A DNA stretch of 64,000 nucleotides from a virus, in the IMG/VR virus record IMGVR_UViG_3300036785_000488, positions 21,072-85,071 of that record; one strand, given 5' to 3'. Below, in pieces: positions 15,642 to 23,161 of the stretch (position 1 is its first letter; the number at the start of each line of letters is the position of its first letter). Made by a program: the position numbers and the translations under genes. The notes under the pieces were generated by a model. That model did no database searches, was not told the DNA's origin, and worked only from the letters and a program-made list of their open reading frames with translations.

Positions 15642-16159
15642 GATGTGTCTGGCTCCATTTCGTTGAGGCGCGGATCTGAGATCTTCAGCTCGCGCTGACG
15701 TGTCATCTCCGCATCGATGTCTTCCCAGGGCTTCGGCAAGCGTTTGCGGTCGGGCCGATATTCCGCCCAGCGATACGTCGGGTTGACGAAAAAAAGACAA
15801 GGGAATCCGTTGGCACTGACAGCAAGGACAGCCTCGGGATCCGAAGAGACCACCAGGTTCAGATCGTGTCCTGCAGCTCGGAGCTGACCGGCATGTGCCA
15901 CCAGGAGAGCCGGGTCCGAGTAGTCAGTCCGCTGAGTGTCCCGATGCAAGAGATCCTCGTAGAAGCCCGGACGGCCCATGCCGTTGATGCGGCACCAGAA
16001 CTCGACCGAATGCTCGTCCTTCTCGGTGGTGGAGAAGACGATCTGGTACCCGGAGCGCAGGGCCTTGGCGAGCCTGACGCCCTCGACCACCGGCTGAAAG
16101 CCGTGGACAGTGCTGTGTTCGCCCAGGACCCCCTCAACGGTGATCAGGGCGGTGCTCAT
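15638..16159 (-). CDS. HAD-like protein, catalytic motif degenerate
   Basis: 173 aa from ATG 16159, which shares its A with the upstream TGA. The N-terminus Ala-Leu-Ile-Thr-Val-Glu-Gly-Val-Leu-Gly fits HAD motif I by position but replaces the two catalytic Asp with Val/Glu. Ile-Val-Phe-Ser-Thr-Thr-Glu fits motif II. SSDPEAVLAVSANGFPCLFF fits the motif IV region, followed by Leu-Pro-Lys-Pro-Trp. It is therefore probably a non-phosphatase HAD relative. It has no cassette tag. Confidence 0.66.
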   Translation of the reverse strand: MSTALITVEGVLGEHSTVHGFQPVVEGVRLAKALRSGYQIVFSTTEKDEHSVEFWCRINGMGRPGFYEDLLHRDTQRTDYSDPALLVAHAGQLRAAGHDLNLVVSSDPEAVLAVSANGFPCLFFVNPTYRWAEYRPDRKRLPKPWEDIDAEMTRQRELKISDPRLNEMEPDTS

Positions 16160-16419
16160 CAGCTTGAGTACTGGGAAGCCCTGGCTCCCCGGTTCTGCAT
16201 GTTGTCGGGACCGTAGGGGGCGGGCTGCGTCGGCTCGTTCTCTCTCAGCTCCCATGCCTCCCTCAGGAGGGACGGCCACTGGCCGGGATCCCGACCGGCC
16301 AGGGTGCCGTCGAAAAATGACGACCAGTTGGTGGCCTTCGGCGTGCGGCCAGCCGCCTTGGTCGTCACGCGCAGCGCCGGAGCTGCGCTAGGGACCGCCG
16401 GAGGTCCTGAGCGCCTCAC
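16159..16419 (-). CDS. Hypothetical protein
   Basis: 86 aa. Ala/Pro-rich start, then Trp-Ser-Ser-Phe-Phe-Asp-Gly-Thr-Leu-Ala-Gly-Arg-Asp-Pro and a short helix. Coupled by ATGA to the ParB-like gene upstream and by TGATG to the HAD-like gene. No function recognised. Confidence 0.62.
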   Translation of the reverse strand: MRRSGPPAVPSAAPALRVTTKAAGRTPKATNWSSFFDGTLAGRDPGQWPSLLREAWELRENEPTQPAPYGPDNMQNRGARASQYSS

Positions 16420-16688
16420 TTCACCCTCTTGACCGTCATGTGGGTGTCCCCGCGCTCGATGGCCCCGGCCACCCGGTGATGGCCGTCACCGACGTAGTAC
16501 CGGCCCTGGTACGGGTGCACTAGGGGATCGGTGGAGATGTCACCGGGATCCTGGCGGGCGATATCGGCCACCTTGTCCTGGTTGACGTAATTCTGCGTGG
16601 CGACCACTTTGTCCAGGCGCACTTTTATGCGGGGCATGCGGGGGTTGGGTTTTTCTGCGAACTGCTTGGTCGACAGCGGCACTGACAC
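16416..16688 (-). CDS. Tagged ParB/sulfiredoxin-fold protein
   Basis: 90 aa from GTG 16688. Tag variant MSVPLSTKQF, then a compact ParB/Srx-like domain: Lys-Val-Arg-Leu-Asp-Lys-Val-Val-Ala-Thr-Gln, then Gly-Arg-Tyr-Tyr-Val-Gly-Asp-Gly-His-His-Arg-Val-Ala-Gly-Ala (DGHHR at 68-72). The box binds phosphate or NTP in this fold; some relatives are nucleases or kinases, and I cannot choose. First gene of the minus unit; a TAAGCT -10 lies six bases before the GTG. Confidence 0.76.
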   Translation of the reverse strand: MSVPLSTKQFAEKPNPRMPRIKVRLDKVVATQNYVNQDKVADIARQDPGDISTDPLVHPYQGRYYVGDGHHRVAGAIERGDTHMTVKRVK

Positions 16689-16743
16689 GCCACGAGCTTA
16701 GGTGGCTCGGGTTGGCGCACCTGGGCCACTTATGCTGGTCCCG
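16689..16743. promoter_or_regulatory. Divergent pair of leaderless promoters
   Basis: Minus strand: TAAGCT, six nucleotides, GTG 16688. Plus strand: TATGCT, seven nucleotides, ATG 16744. The plus promoter has ACCTGGGCCAC just upstream of its -10, the same 11-mer found upstream of the -10 for the gene starting at 29689. Neither has the T-rich/CCTGAC box, so they form a different class, perhaps late. Confidence 0.6.
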
Positions 16744-17037
16744 ATGACGACGACTACACCTCAGAAGGGCTTCTGCTTCCAGTGCGGGACCGAGGTCGAC
16801 GGCGACATCTTGGAGCACACCTCGACGCACTCACCGGCTGCAGAGAAGCCCAAGACGGCGATCAAGACACGACAGCAGCGTCTTGACGACGTCGTCGGGG
16901 CGATCAAGAGGGTGAGCGAGGAAACTGACGTAACCGTCCAGACCGAGATCCTGGACCGCGAGGTCATCATGGAGCTGTACATCGTCCGGGCGAGCCTCAC
17001 CCAGAGCAGGCGGCGCGCCGCCGAAACGGAGGAATAG
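16744..17037 (+). CDS. Small zinc-finger/coiled-coil protein
   Basis: 97 aa. ATG 16744 chosen because it lies seven bases after TATGCT. N-terminal Cys-Phe-Gln-Cys-Gly...His-Thr-Ser-Thr-His suggests one C2H2-like zinc site (about residues 11-28). The rest is helical with coiled-coil character. Similar small proteins sit beside structural genes in actinophages. Function unknown. Confidence 0.7.
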   Translation: MTTTTPQKGFCFQCGTEVDGDILEHTSTHSPAAEKPKTAIKTRQQRLDDVVGAIKRVSEETDVTVQTEILDREVIMELYIVRASLTQSRRRAAETEE

Positions 17038-17039
17038 AA

Positions 17040-17414
17040 ATGGGAGTTTCCGACTGGAGGGCCTGGACCACGCAGAACGGCGGCACCCTGCCCACCGCCC
17101 CGAACCCACCTGGTACGCCCTGGATCCCGAACTCACCGTTCCCTGGAGTGGGGCCGATTCCCGACCTCATCAGCGGCTCGACCTCGATCCCGACGTACCC
17201 GAACACCCCGACGACCGTGAATGCCGTCGACCCGTTCTACGTGGGCACGTACGCGACCGGCGGTGGCTGGGTGAACGTCATGGAGCGGTACATCGTCCCC
17301 TCCCCCGGCACCGCCGGGACCCAGACCGTTGCCTGCTGGCCTGCCGGGTCTCCTGGAGCGAGCGTGCCCGCAGGGCCGATCATGAGGCCGGTCGTAGCGG
17401 GGATCACCTCCTAG
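17040..17414 (+). CDS. Hypothetical Pro/Gly/Thr-rich protein
   Basis: 124 aa, ATG 17040 with GGAGGAA upstream, two bases after the preceding gene. Low-complexity Pro-rich first half, then a beta-rich segment (GTYATGGGWVNVMERYIVP). It may be a minor virion protein, but only composition supports that. Confidence 0.62.
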   Translation: MGVSDWRAWTTQNGGTLPTAPNPPGTPWIPNSPFPGVGPIPDLISGSTSIPTYPNTPTTVNAVDPFYVGTYATGGGWVNVMERYIVPSPGTAGTQTVACWPAGSPGASVPAGPIMRPVVAGITS

Positions 17415-17420
17415 CTCCAC

Positions 17421-17936
17421 ATGGCCCGAAATTACGCCGAGGAGTACCGCGCTCGGTCGGAACGCGCACAAGGACGGGGCTTCACCGGCTACACCCACCA
17501 GGAGCGTGAGCGTCGGCGGCTCCAGGCCATCGAGCAACACCCGCTGGGACACGCGCTGCGTCCAGGCTTCAGACGCCCCGGCGACATCCCAGTCGATCAT
17601 GGTCTCCAGGGGCCGTTCAGTCCCAGCCCGGACACCGACCCCACGACAAACATTCCGGACTGGGACTATTACTGGCCTACCAGAACGATCAACCCACCGC
17701 GACCCAGAACTCTCCAGGCGCGCTACTCAGCTCGGGCGCAACGGATCGAAGTCATCTTCCGTGCCGGATCACCGGCCAGTCCCGATGCCACCTGGCACTA
17801 CAACGACATCCCTCCGCAGATCTGGACGGCGTTCAAGCGCAATGAGTCACCAGGGCGGTTCATTAACGCAGTACTGAACGGTTGGGACGGGACCAACGGA
17901 GGTCCGGGGGGATGGGGAACCCTTGTCGGGCAGTAG
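17421..17936 (+). CDS. KTSC-domain-like protein
   Basis: 171 aa. The N-terminal 60 residues are charged and helical. Residues about 98-165 follow the KTSC pattern: Ala-Arg-Tyr-Ser...Ile-Glu-Val-Ile-Phe-Arg-Ala-Gly, Trp-His-Tyr-Asn-Asp-Ile-Pro, Trp-x-x-Phe and Ser-Pro-Gly-Arg-Phe-Ile-Asn. KTSC domains occur at the ends of phage and lysyl-tRNA synthetase-like proteins; their role is unclear. No clear ribosome site precedes ATG 17421. Confidence 0.72.
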   Translation: MARNYAEEYRARSERAQGRGFTGYTHQERERRRLQAIEQHPLGHALRPGFRRPGDIPVDHGLQGPFSPSPDTDPTTNIPDWDYYWPTRTINPPRPRTLQARYSARAQRIEVIFRAGSPASPDATWHYNDIPPQIWTAFKRNESPGRFINAVLNGWDGTNGGPGGWGTLVGQ

Positions 17937-18100
17937 AGCAAAAAGGCGAGAATCTCGTCGGGCGCATTGACGCTCTCATTGCCGACATCGATCAGTCCCT
18001 GAAAGAAAACACCCTCAATGTTCCTCGGAAGCGACTACGAAGACCCGGAGGAGAACGAGTGGGTACTACCCGAAGTTCCAAGCCCCGACTCGGTTCCTGA
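17912..18100 (+). CDS. Possible small helical protein
   Basis: 62 aa from ATG 17912, overlapping the end of the KTSC gene by 25 bases and the next gene by 83. The middle (NLVGRIDALIADIDQSLKEN) is a good amphipathic helix and looks coding; the Arg-rich C-terminus may be real or shadow. No ribosome site is obvious. Moderate support only. Confidence 0.5.
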   Translation: MGNPCRAVEQKGENLVGRIDALIADIDQSLKENTLNVPRKRLRRPGGERVGTTRSSKPRLGS

Positions 18101-18359
18101 CAACACCACTTGCCACGGGCCTCTGTATTTTTGGCGAGGCGAAGCCAACCCGAGGCAGACCCTATTCTCGGTGGCGATCACCCGAGAGATCACAGCTCCC
18201 TGGCGGCGAGGACTGGGGCTGACCCTGCGTAAGGGAGCAACTGCCAAGGCAGTCGGGCTGTGGTTCCGGGGCCGACCTCCTCGGATTCTGGGTGAAGCCC
18301 CAGTTGAGAAGGACTGGAAAAAGGTCGTAAAACGCTCTGGAGAGCTAAGCGAGCTGTAG
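18018..18359 (+). CDS. Hypothetical protein
   Basis: 113 aa. The N-terminal 35 residues are acidic and Pro-rich, the remainder basic (LTLRKGATAKAVGLWFRGRPPRIL). It starts inside the preceding small frame, which weakens the exact start. No family recognised. Confidence 0.6.
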   Translation: MFLGSDYEDPEENEWVLPEVPSPDSVPDNTTCHGPLYFWRGEANPRQTLFSVAITREITAPWRRGLGLTLRKGATAKAVGLWFRGRPPRILGEAPVEKDWKKVVKRSGELSEL

Positions 18360-18372
18360 TATTTTTCCTGGG

Positions 18373-19275
18373 GTGGCTCACAAGTGTGAGATCCCTCATC
18401 ATCCGAACCTCGTCAGTTTTCTGTGTAGCTGCGGACAGCATTTTGTGCGTGATGACACCGGAGCGATGGTCAAAGAAAGCAGGAAGACAGCAGTGGCGAC
18501 TGAAGCCGTAGAGAAGGTCTGGGACAAAATTCAGCCGGATCATCGAAGCGGGAGCATTCCCGTCTACAACGGAAGTGAGTGGAGGGTTTTCCGGAACACT
18601 CAGACGATCTATGCCGGTGCCGAGACTGCCATCGACCCGGCTAAGGCCGATGTACTACGTCAGAACGTCGTAGACCTCCTCGGTCATTACCCCAAGACCG
18701 TTCAACAGCTAGAAAAACTGGGGGTCCGAGTCCGATCACTCCTGAACCACCGCATCGAGAGCTGCGACGATGTCGTTGCCTGGGGCGAGTCATTCTTCAA
18801 CTACGGGCCTCCTGGCATTCGACCGGCACACGCCCAGGACACCATGGACCTGGCGTACGACGACATCATCATCGAGGTCAAGAGAGGCAGAGATCCCTTC
18901 TACGTAGTGCCTGCAACTACGAGAGGAACTGGAGTCTCAGAGACGGTCGACTTCTCCTGGCCGGGGGCGAAGAGACGGTACGGCTCTCGTCACCCCTTCA
19001 CAGAGCGGGCCTTCTCCATCCAAGAGCCGAAGGCACCCAAGCCACCCCGGTACCGGGGCAAGACGGCAGAAGGCGAACCACAACGTCCTCGTGGGCGTCC
19101 GCGCAAGGACGGACTGGCAGCCGGATCCAAAGAGGCCAGAGCTGCCGACCGCAAGAAGGAGCGCGAGCGTCAGGCCAAGCGCAAGACACGTCAGGCCAAG
19201 AAGGAGGCGACCATCACCGAGTTGCCCCGGCGGCGGCTCGTGCGGATCAGGGACGAGCGCAAAGAGGCGTGGTGA
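18373..19275 (+). CDS. AT-hook-bearing DNA-binding protein candidate
   Basis: 300 aa from GTG 18373, seven bases after TATTTT. N-terminal His/Cys group (HKCEIPHH...CSCGQHF) may bind zinc. A central helical region (about 80-130) precedes a 180-residue basic tail. The tail contains Arg-Pro-Arg-Gly-Arg-Pro-Arg-Lys-Asp, a classic AT-hook core, at about residues 239-247, and then long Lys/Arg-rich helices. It probably binds AT-rich or distorted DNA; whether it is regulatory or packaged is unknown. The next gene starts directly after its stop. Confidence 0.7.
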   Translation: MAHKCEIPHHPNLVSFLCSCGQHFVRDDTGAMVKESRKTAVATEAVEKVWDKIQPDHRSGSIPVYNGSEWRVFRNTQTIYAGAETAIDPAKADVLRQNVVDLLGHYPKTVQQLEKLGVRVRSLLNHRIESCDDVVAWGESFFNYGPPGIRPAHAQDTMDLAYDDIIIEVKRGRDPFYVVPATTRGTGVSETVDFSWPGAKRRYGSRHPFTERAFSIQEPKAPKPPRYRGKTAEGEPQRPRGRPRKDGLAAGSKEARAADRKKERERQAKRKTRQAKKEATITELPRRRLVRIRDERKEAW

Positions 19276-19524
19276 GTGGCCTCAGCTCTGAAGACCTGGC
19301 GGCAGTCCAGACGTGAAGCTCAGTTCTGGCAGAAGGCTCAGGCGAGATCGGTCAGCCTGGCGAAGGGCGAGGTGGTCAACAGCATCGACCTCACTCTCAT
19401 GTCTGCCGGTCAAGCGATCAGCCGGTACCGAACACTGGTCGATCCAGAGATGAAGACCGACCAGCTCTTTGAGCTGAGAATGCAGCTAGAGGCAGCTCTC
19501 GGAATGCTCGACAATCTTCTCTGA
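19276..19524 (+). CDS. Small helical protein
   Basis: 82 aa from GTG 19276, no gap after the AT-hook gene. Helical throughout, with leucine-rich C-terminus. Its last 39 bases overlap the converging gene at 19486. Function unknown. Confidence 0.62.
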   Translation: MASALKTWRQSRREAQFWQKAQARSVSLAKGEVVNSIDLTLMSAGQAISRYRTLVDPEMKTDQLFELRMQLEAALGMLDNLL

Positions 19525-19722
19525 CTGCTGCCTACCCCAGCTCTGGGCGTGCAGCACAGCTCGACGCTTAGCGACGTCCTCGGTCTCGTAGGGCTTGGCG
19601 AGGATGCCGCACACCGTGCAGCGTGCGACCCAGCGAGGGCCTGACTCCTTATTCACCAGGCGGGCGCGCTGAACAGAGCAAGCGTGCGGTACTACCTCAG
19701 TCACCTCAGACACCTTGCTCAT
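19486..19722 (-). CDS. Small zinc-type protein
   Basis: 78 aa from ATG 19722, which lies inside the end of the upstream gene. One Cys-Thr-Val-Cys pair plus an upstream His-Ala-Cys suggest a metal site. The C-terminal half is helical. The same Trp-Val-Ala-Arg-Cys-x-x-Cys-Gly pattern is found in other small phage proteins of unknown role. Confidence 0.62.
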   Translation of the reverse strand: MSKVSEVTEVVPHACSVQRARLVNKESGPRWVARCTVCGILAKPYETEDVAKRRAVLHAQSWGRQQSEKIVEHSESCL

Positions 19723-20044
19723 CTTCGACCACTCCCTCGATGCCGGAGAAACACTCCTGGCACAGCGAGGTGGGCGTGTCACCCAGCGTCACCGCACGAG
19801 CGACGGGGCGCTTGTGGCAGTTGTCACAGAGCTGCTGTTCCTTCGGGGTCACTCTGATGCTCCACACCAGTTCGATACCGCTCCCTTTGGACACAGGTCT
19901 CATGTCCCAGTCGACGTTGACGAGGCCAGCAGCCTCCAATGCCTCGATGGGTCGACGGGCGATTCCGTTGTACTTGCGTCCCTTGGAGCCTGCTTCAGTC
20001 ACCTGCTCCAAGATCCGCTTCTGTGCTGTGGTCAATGTAGCCAT
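19706..20044 (-). CDS. Winged-helix plus zinc-ribbon protein, possible regulator
   Basis: 112 aa from ATG 20044, six bases after a perfect TATAAT. Residues 1-55 look like a small helix-turn-helix or winged helix (ILEQVTEAG, ARRPIEALEAAGLVNVDWDM). Residues 75-105 hold CDNCHKRP and CQECF, a four-Cys zinc ribbon. Its position at a divergent promoter shared with the GHKL gene makes an autoregulatory repressor role attractive, but that is inference. Confidence 0.7.
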   Translation of the reverse strand: MATLTTAQKRILEQVTEAGSKGRKYNGIARRPIEALEAAGLVNVDWDMRPVSKGSGIELVWSIRVTPKEQQLCDNCHKRPVARAVTLGDTPTSLCQECFSGIEGVVEDEQGV

Positions 20045-20097
20045 GGAGTAATTATACACCCTCCACAGAGCAATGCAAGTCAGGTCGAAGGAAAATG
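20045..20097 (-). promoter_or_regulatory. Leaderless promoter of the repeated class (copy 3, minus strand)
   Basis: On the minus strand: T-rich box TTTTCCTTCGACCTGAC, -35 TTGCAT (78 to 73 of 20073-20078), 16-nt spacer, -10 TATAAT at 20051-20056, six nucleotides, ATG 20044 (ATGGCTACA). Best -10 of the set. Confidence 0.87.
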
Positions 20098-20146
20098 TGT
20101 GACATAGGTGACTGGCATTCTGCTGTGCATGGTGTATACTCTTCCC
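20098..20146 (+). promoter_or_regulatory. Leaderless promoter of the repeated class (copy 4, divergent partner)
   Basis: GGTGACTGGCAT with -35 TGGCAT at 20113-20118, 16-nt spacer, -10 TATACT at 20135-20140, six nucleotides, ATG 20147 (ATGGCTACC). It lacks the T-rich box of the other copies, perhaps because the divergent promoter occupies that space. Confidence 0.75.
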
Positions 20147-21604
20147 ATGGCTACCAACCCAACCAGCTCGACCACCGGCCAGCCGTGGATCGAGATCGAC
20201 ATCAAGGGCTTCGCCCAGATCCTTCGCAACAAAGGGATCGCACGCATCGCCCTGGAACCCATCAGCAATGCCTTCGACACCGAGGCAACCGAGATCAACG
20301 TGACCTTCTCCCAGCGGGATGGCAAGGCGTTGCTCATCGTCATCGATGACGACCCGAACGGCTTCGCTGACCTGCGCGACGCTTACATGCTGTTCGCCCC
20401 GTCAAACCGACGGGAGGACCCCAGCAAGCGCGGTCGCTTCGGTCAAGGCGAGAAGGAACTGATTGCCGTCTGCTTCGACGGCGGTCACGTCCACGTGATC
20501 TCCACCACCGGAGCAATCCACTTCGACCAAACCGGTCGAAGCAAGTCGAACAAGAAGACGAAGACCGGTACCGAACTCGCCGCCGGGTTCAAGTGCAACA
20601 AGACCCAGGCGGCTGAGTTCGAGTCGCTGGTCCGCTCGCTGATCGTCCCCGACGGGGTGAAGCTCACCTTCAACGGCGAGGTGATCGAGCAGCCGACGCC
20701 GGTCAAGATCGTCCGCGAGACCCTGCCCACCAAGATCGTGGACGACGAGGGGAACCTGGCCGACACCCGGCGGCTCACCTTCGTTGAGCTGTACGAGCCA
20801 GCCTCCGGTGAGGCTGCCTTCATCTACGAACTGGGCGTGCCTGTGGTCGAGCACGACGGGCGCTGGCACATCAATGTCATGCAGAAGGTGCCGCTCAACA
20901 CGGCCCGTGACAACGTGACTCCCAGCTACCTCAGGAGACTCCGGGAGATCATGCTGAACGAGACGCACGACCTCCTCACCTCTGTCGACATGAAGTCGGC
21001 CTGGGTGACCGAGGCTCTGCCTGGGGCGAACGAGGAGGCTCTCACGAACGTGGTCACCTCCATCCACGGCAAGAACGCCGTCATCGCAGACCCGTCCAAC
21101 CCCGAGGCGACCAAGCGTGCCATCGATCAAGGTCGCACCATCATCCAGGGCAGGCAGTTCACCACCGACACCTGGAGCCGGATCCGCGAGCACAGCATCT
21201 TCAAGCCCGCCGGTCAGGTCATCGAGACCGGGATCCCGTCGTCACCAGGCGGCGTGCCGCCAATGTCCAGAGACAAGTGGACTCCTGAGATGAAGCACTT
21301 GGAGAGCTACGTCCACAAACTGGGCAACCATCTTCTCGGGTTCCCAACTACCGTCGAGTTCATGAACGTGCCCGTCCAGGGGGCGAGGCGGGCTGCAGCC
21401 TGGTGGGGCGTCGGGACGATCACGTTCAACCTGTGCCGCCTGGGCAAGAACTGGCCTGCCACTGCCTCCCAGGAGAAGGTCGACGCTCTGGTGATCCATG
21501 AGTTCAGCCACCACACCGACGAGGATCACTTCTCGGACGGGTTCATCCACAAGCTGGCCGAACTCGGGGCGAAGCTACGGTCATGCAAAGCGAGGTTGCG
21601 CTGA
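20147..21604 (+). CDS. GHKL (HSP90-type) ATPase fused to a HExxH zinc-peptidase-like end
   Basis: 485 aa. N-terminal Bergerat fold: Glu37-Pro-Ile-Ser-Asn41-Ala-Phe-Asp (motif N, Mg/ATP), Asp67-Asp-Asp...Asn-Gly-Phe (motif G1) and Gly-Arg-Phe-Gly-Gln-Gly-Glu-Lys-Glu near 96-104 (lid/G2). A transducer-like region follows (about 160-300). Near the C-terminus VIHEFSHH (His451, Glu452, His455) is a zincin signature, followed by Asp-Glu-Asp-His. GHKL ATPases use ATP-driven clamp closure in repair, topoisomerases and antiphage systems; joining one to a metallopeptidase suggests a signal-activated protease. Activity untested. First gene of a leaderless unit. Confidence 0.8.
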   Translation: MATNPTSSTTGQPWIEIDIKGFAQILRNKGIARIALEPISNAFDTEATEINVTFSQRDGKALLIVIDDDPNGFADLRDAYMLFAPSNRREDPSKRGRFGQGEKELIAVCFDGGHVHVISTTGAIHFDQTGRSKSNKKTKTGTELAAGFKCNKTQAAEFESLVRSLIVPDGVKLTFNGEVIEQPTPVKIVRETLPTKIVDDEGNLADTRRLTFVELYEPASGEAAFIYELGVPVVEHDGRWHINVMQKVPLNTARDNVTPSYLRRLREIMLNETHDLLTSVDMKSAWVTEALPGANEEALTNVVTSIHGKNAVIADPSNPEATKRAIDQGRTIIQGRQFTTDTWSRIREHSIFKPAGQVIETGIPSSPGGVPPMSRDKWTPEMKHLESYVHKLGNHLLGFPTTVEFMNVPVQGARRAAAWWGVGTITFNLCRLGKNWPATASQEKVDALVIHEFSHHTDEDHFSDGFIHKLAELGAKLRSCKARLR

Positions 21605-22014
21605 TGAGTACCAAGAAGATTGACGAACTGAGAGAGGTTCTCAACGCTGCCTGCGACGTCGTGACGGCCCCAACCATTGCGGCGTACAAAGCAGGCAGTT
21701 ACGAGAAGCGTGTGCCACGGCCCCGCATGAAGCGGCTCATTAAGGCACTCATCAACTCCGGTGCGTTCACCGAGGAGTACCAACAGACACTGATCCAACG
21801 CTTGCGTGCGGTCGAGGCAGCCGAGCAGCGCAGCAGAGAGTGGGCTGAGGGTGAGGAAGAGCGAGTACAACAGCGCAGAGCCGCAGTCGATGCACAGCGC
21901 CACCCGTTCACTGCGAAAGAGGGTCCTGGGTACATGCTCTGCACTGTCTGCAACTCCACGATAAGCAGCACCCTCCATTACGACCGGCAAGGGAACCTGC
22001 TGACCAATGACTGA
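21604..22014 (+). CDS. Helical protein with C-terminal Cys pair
   Basis: 136 aa from ATG 21604 (sharing its A with the preceding stop). Long charged helix (about 60-100) and a C-terminal Cys-Thr-Val-Cys. It is translationally coupled to the GHKL fusion, so may act with it. No family recognised. Confidence 0.68.
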   Translation: MSTKKIDELREVLNAACDVVTAPTIAAYKAGSYEKRVPRPRMKRLIKALINSGAFTEEYQQTLIQRLRAVEAAEQRSREWAEGEEERVQQRRAAVDAQRHPFTAKEGPGYMLCTVCNSTISSTLHYDRQGNLLTND

Positions 22015-22867
22015 AGAGCTGACCGAGACAGACCTGGACCTCATGGCCCGGATGCACTGCACGATCCCGCCCAAGAAGGCGGGACGGCTGGAGCTGGTGA
22101 AGTTCACCATCACCGACGAACCCGACCCCGCCGCTGAGTTGCACTACGGCGTCCGGTCAGCCACACCGGGTGAGTACACCAAGCTCCAAGAGCGCGTCTC
22201 CGGTAAACCCCTAGAGGGCACGCTGTGGATGAGCGACACGCCTGCCGAGCTGAAGGACCACCTGCCGGTGGCCCGGAAGATCGCAGACCCGAACTGCAAG
22301 CGTGTGCTGATCATGGGACTGGGTCTCGGCTGCATCATCAAACTGGCGGCGAGCTTCGACCATGTCGAGGACATCTACGTGGTCGAGCAGGACTCCAGGG
22401 TGATCAAGCTCGTCGGGCGTTGGTTCGACAAGGAGTACGCCGGTCGCGTGCACGTCATCGAGGGCGATGCGTACGAGCAGCCCGTCGGTCCCCGTGAACA
22501 CTGGGACGTGGTCTGGCACGACATCTGGCCGGACATGGGCGAAGACAACCTGGCCCCCATGCACTTCCTCCACCAGAGGTACCGGGACCACTGCACCTGG
22601 CAGGGACTGTGGGCCTTGGAGTTCTGCATGATGCAGCAGGACGTGACGCGCGAGCTGGTGCAGCGCGTCGAGAGAGTGGACGGCAAGAAGATCGACGTCA
22701 CGCACACCCTGTGGAAGGAGTACAACGAGTTCCTCGACCTGGAACCGCACTACAAGTACTTCGCGCAGCAGGGTTACGTCGCTGCCTCTCGTCACGGACA
22801 CAACACAGTCCTGGATGAGCTGGACGGCAAAATCCCGAAGAACAAGACGATTTTCGGGGTGCTATAA
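22007..22867 (+). CDS. Class I SAM methyltransferase / spermidine synthase-like
   Basis: 286 aa. Motif I VLIMGLGLGC at residues 100-109, acidic end of strand 2 (Tyr-Val-Val-Glu-Gln-Asp, Glu127), then DVVWHDIWPDMG (motif IV region). The Trp-Pro-Asp form and the surrounding layout resemble spermidine-synthase-like folds. It may modify a small molecule, nucleic acid or protein; the substrate cannot be inferred. Overlaps the previous gene by eight bases. Confidence 0.75.
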   Translation: MTEELTETDLDLMARMHCTIPPKKAGRLELVKFTITDEPDPAAELHYGVRSATPGEYTKLQERVSGKPLEGTLWMSDTPAELKDHLPVARKIADPNCKRVLIMGLGLGCIIKLAASFDHVEDIYVVEQDSRVIKLVGRWFDKEYAGRVHVIEGDAYEQPVGPREHWDVVWHDIWPDMGEDNLAPMHFLHQRYRDHCTWQGLWALEFCMMQQDVTRELVQRVERVDGKKIDVTHTLWKEYNEFLDLEPHYKYFAQQGYVAASRHGHNTVLDELDGKIPKNKTIFGVL

Positions 22868-22925
22868 ACCAGCGCGAGCACCAGGAGATGGAGCGCCTGA
22901 TGGCAGAGGAGGAGCAGGCCCAGCA

Positions 22926-23147
22926 ATGAGGGGGTTCTGGGGCATGCACTGCTTCAACGGACTCAGCCCTGCCCAGCAGGTGAGGCTGATCGGCTGGGGC
23001 AACCTGCCCCTGGGCTTCCAGCCCGAGGGGAAGTGCCAGGAGCCAGCGGCGGTCGCCATCGAGACCGAGGCCGACGCTGCTCCTGGTCCCCGGTTCTACT
23101 GCTGGGACTGTGCCCTGCTACCTGGGAGAACTCCGGGATGGAGTTGA
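22926..23147 (+). CDS. Small Cys-rich protein
   Basis: 73 aa. ATG 22926 chosen; a GAGGAGGAG run lies about 14 bases upstream. HCFNGL near the start, GKCQEP in the middle and FYCWDCALLPG at the end give four Cys that could hold zinc. A 13-codon frame (22889-22930) between this and the methyltransferase is too short to call. No function recognised. Confidence 0.66.
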   Translation: MRGFWGMHCFNGLSPAQQVRLIGWGNLPLGFQPEGKCQEPAAVAIETEADAAPGPRFYCWDCALLPGRTPGWS

Positions 23148-23161
23148 TCAGTTACCGCAGA

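Noticed and set aside
22889-22930. 13-codon Glu/Gln frame between methyltransferase and Cys-rich gene
   Set aside because: Too short and of low complexity to support as a gene.
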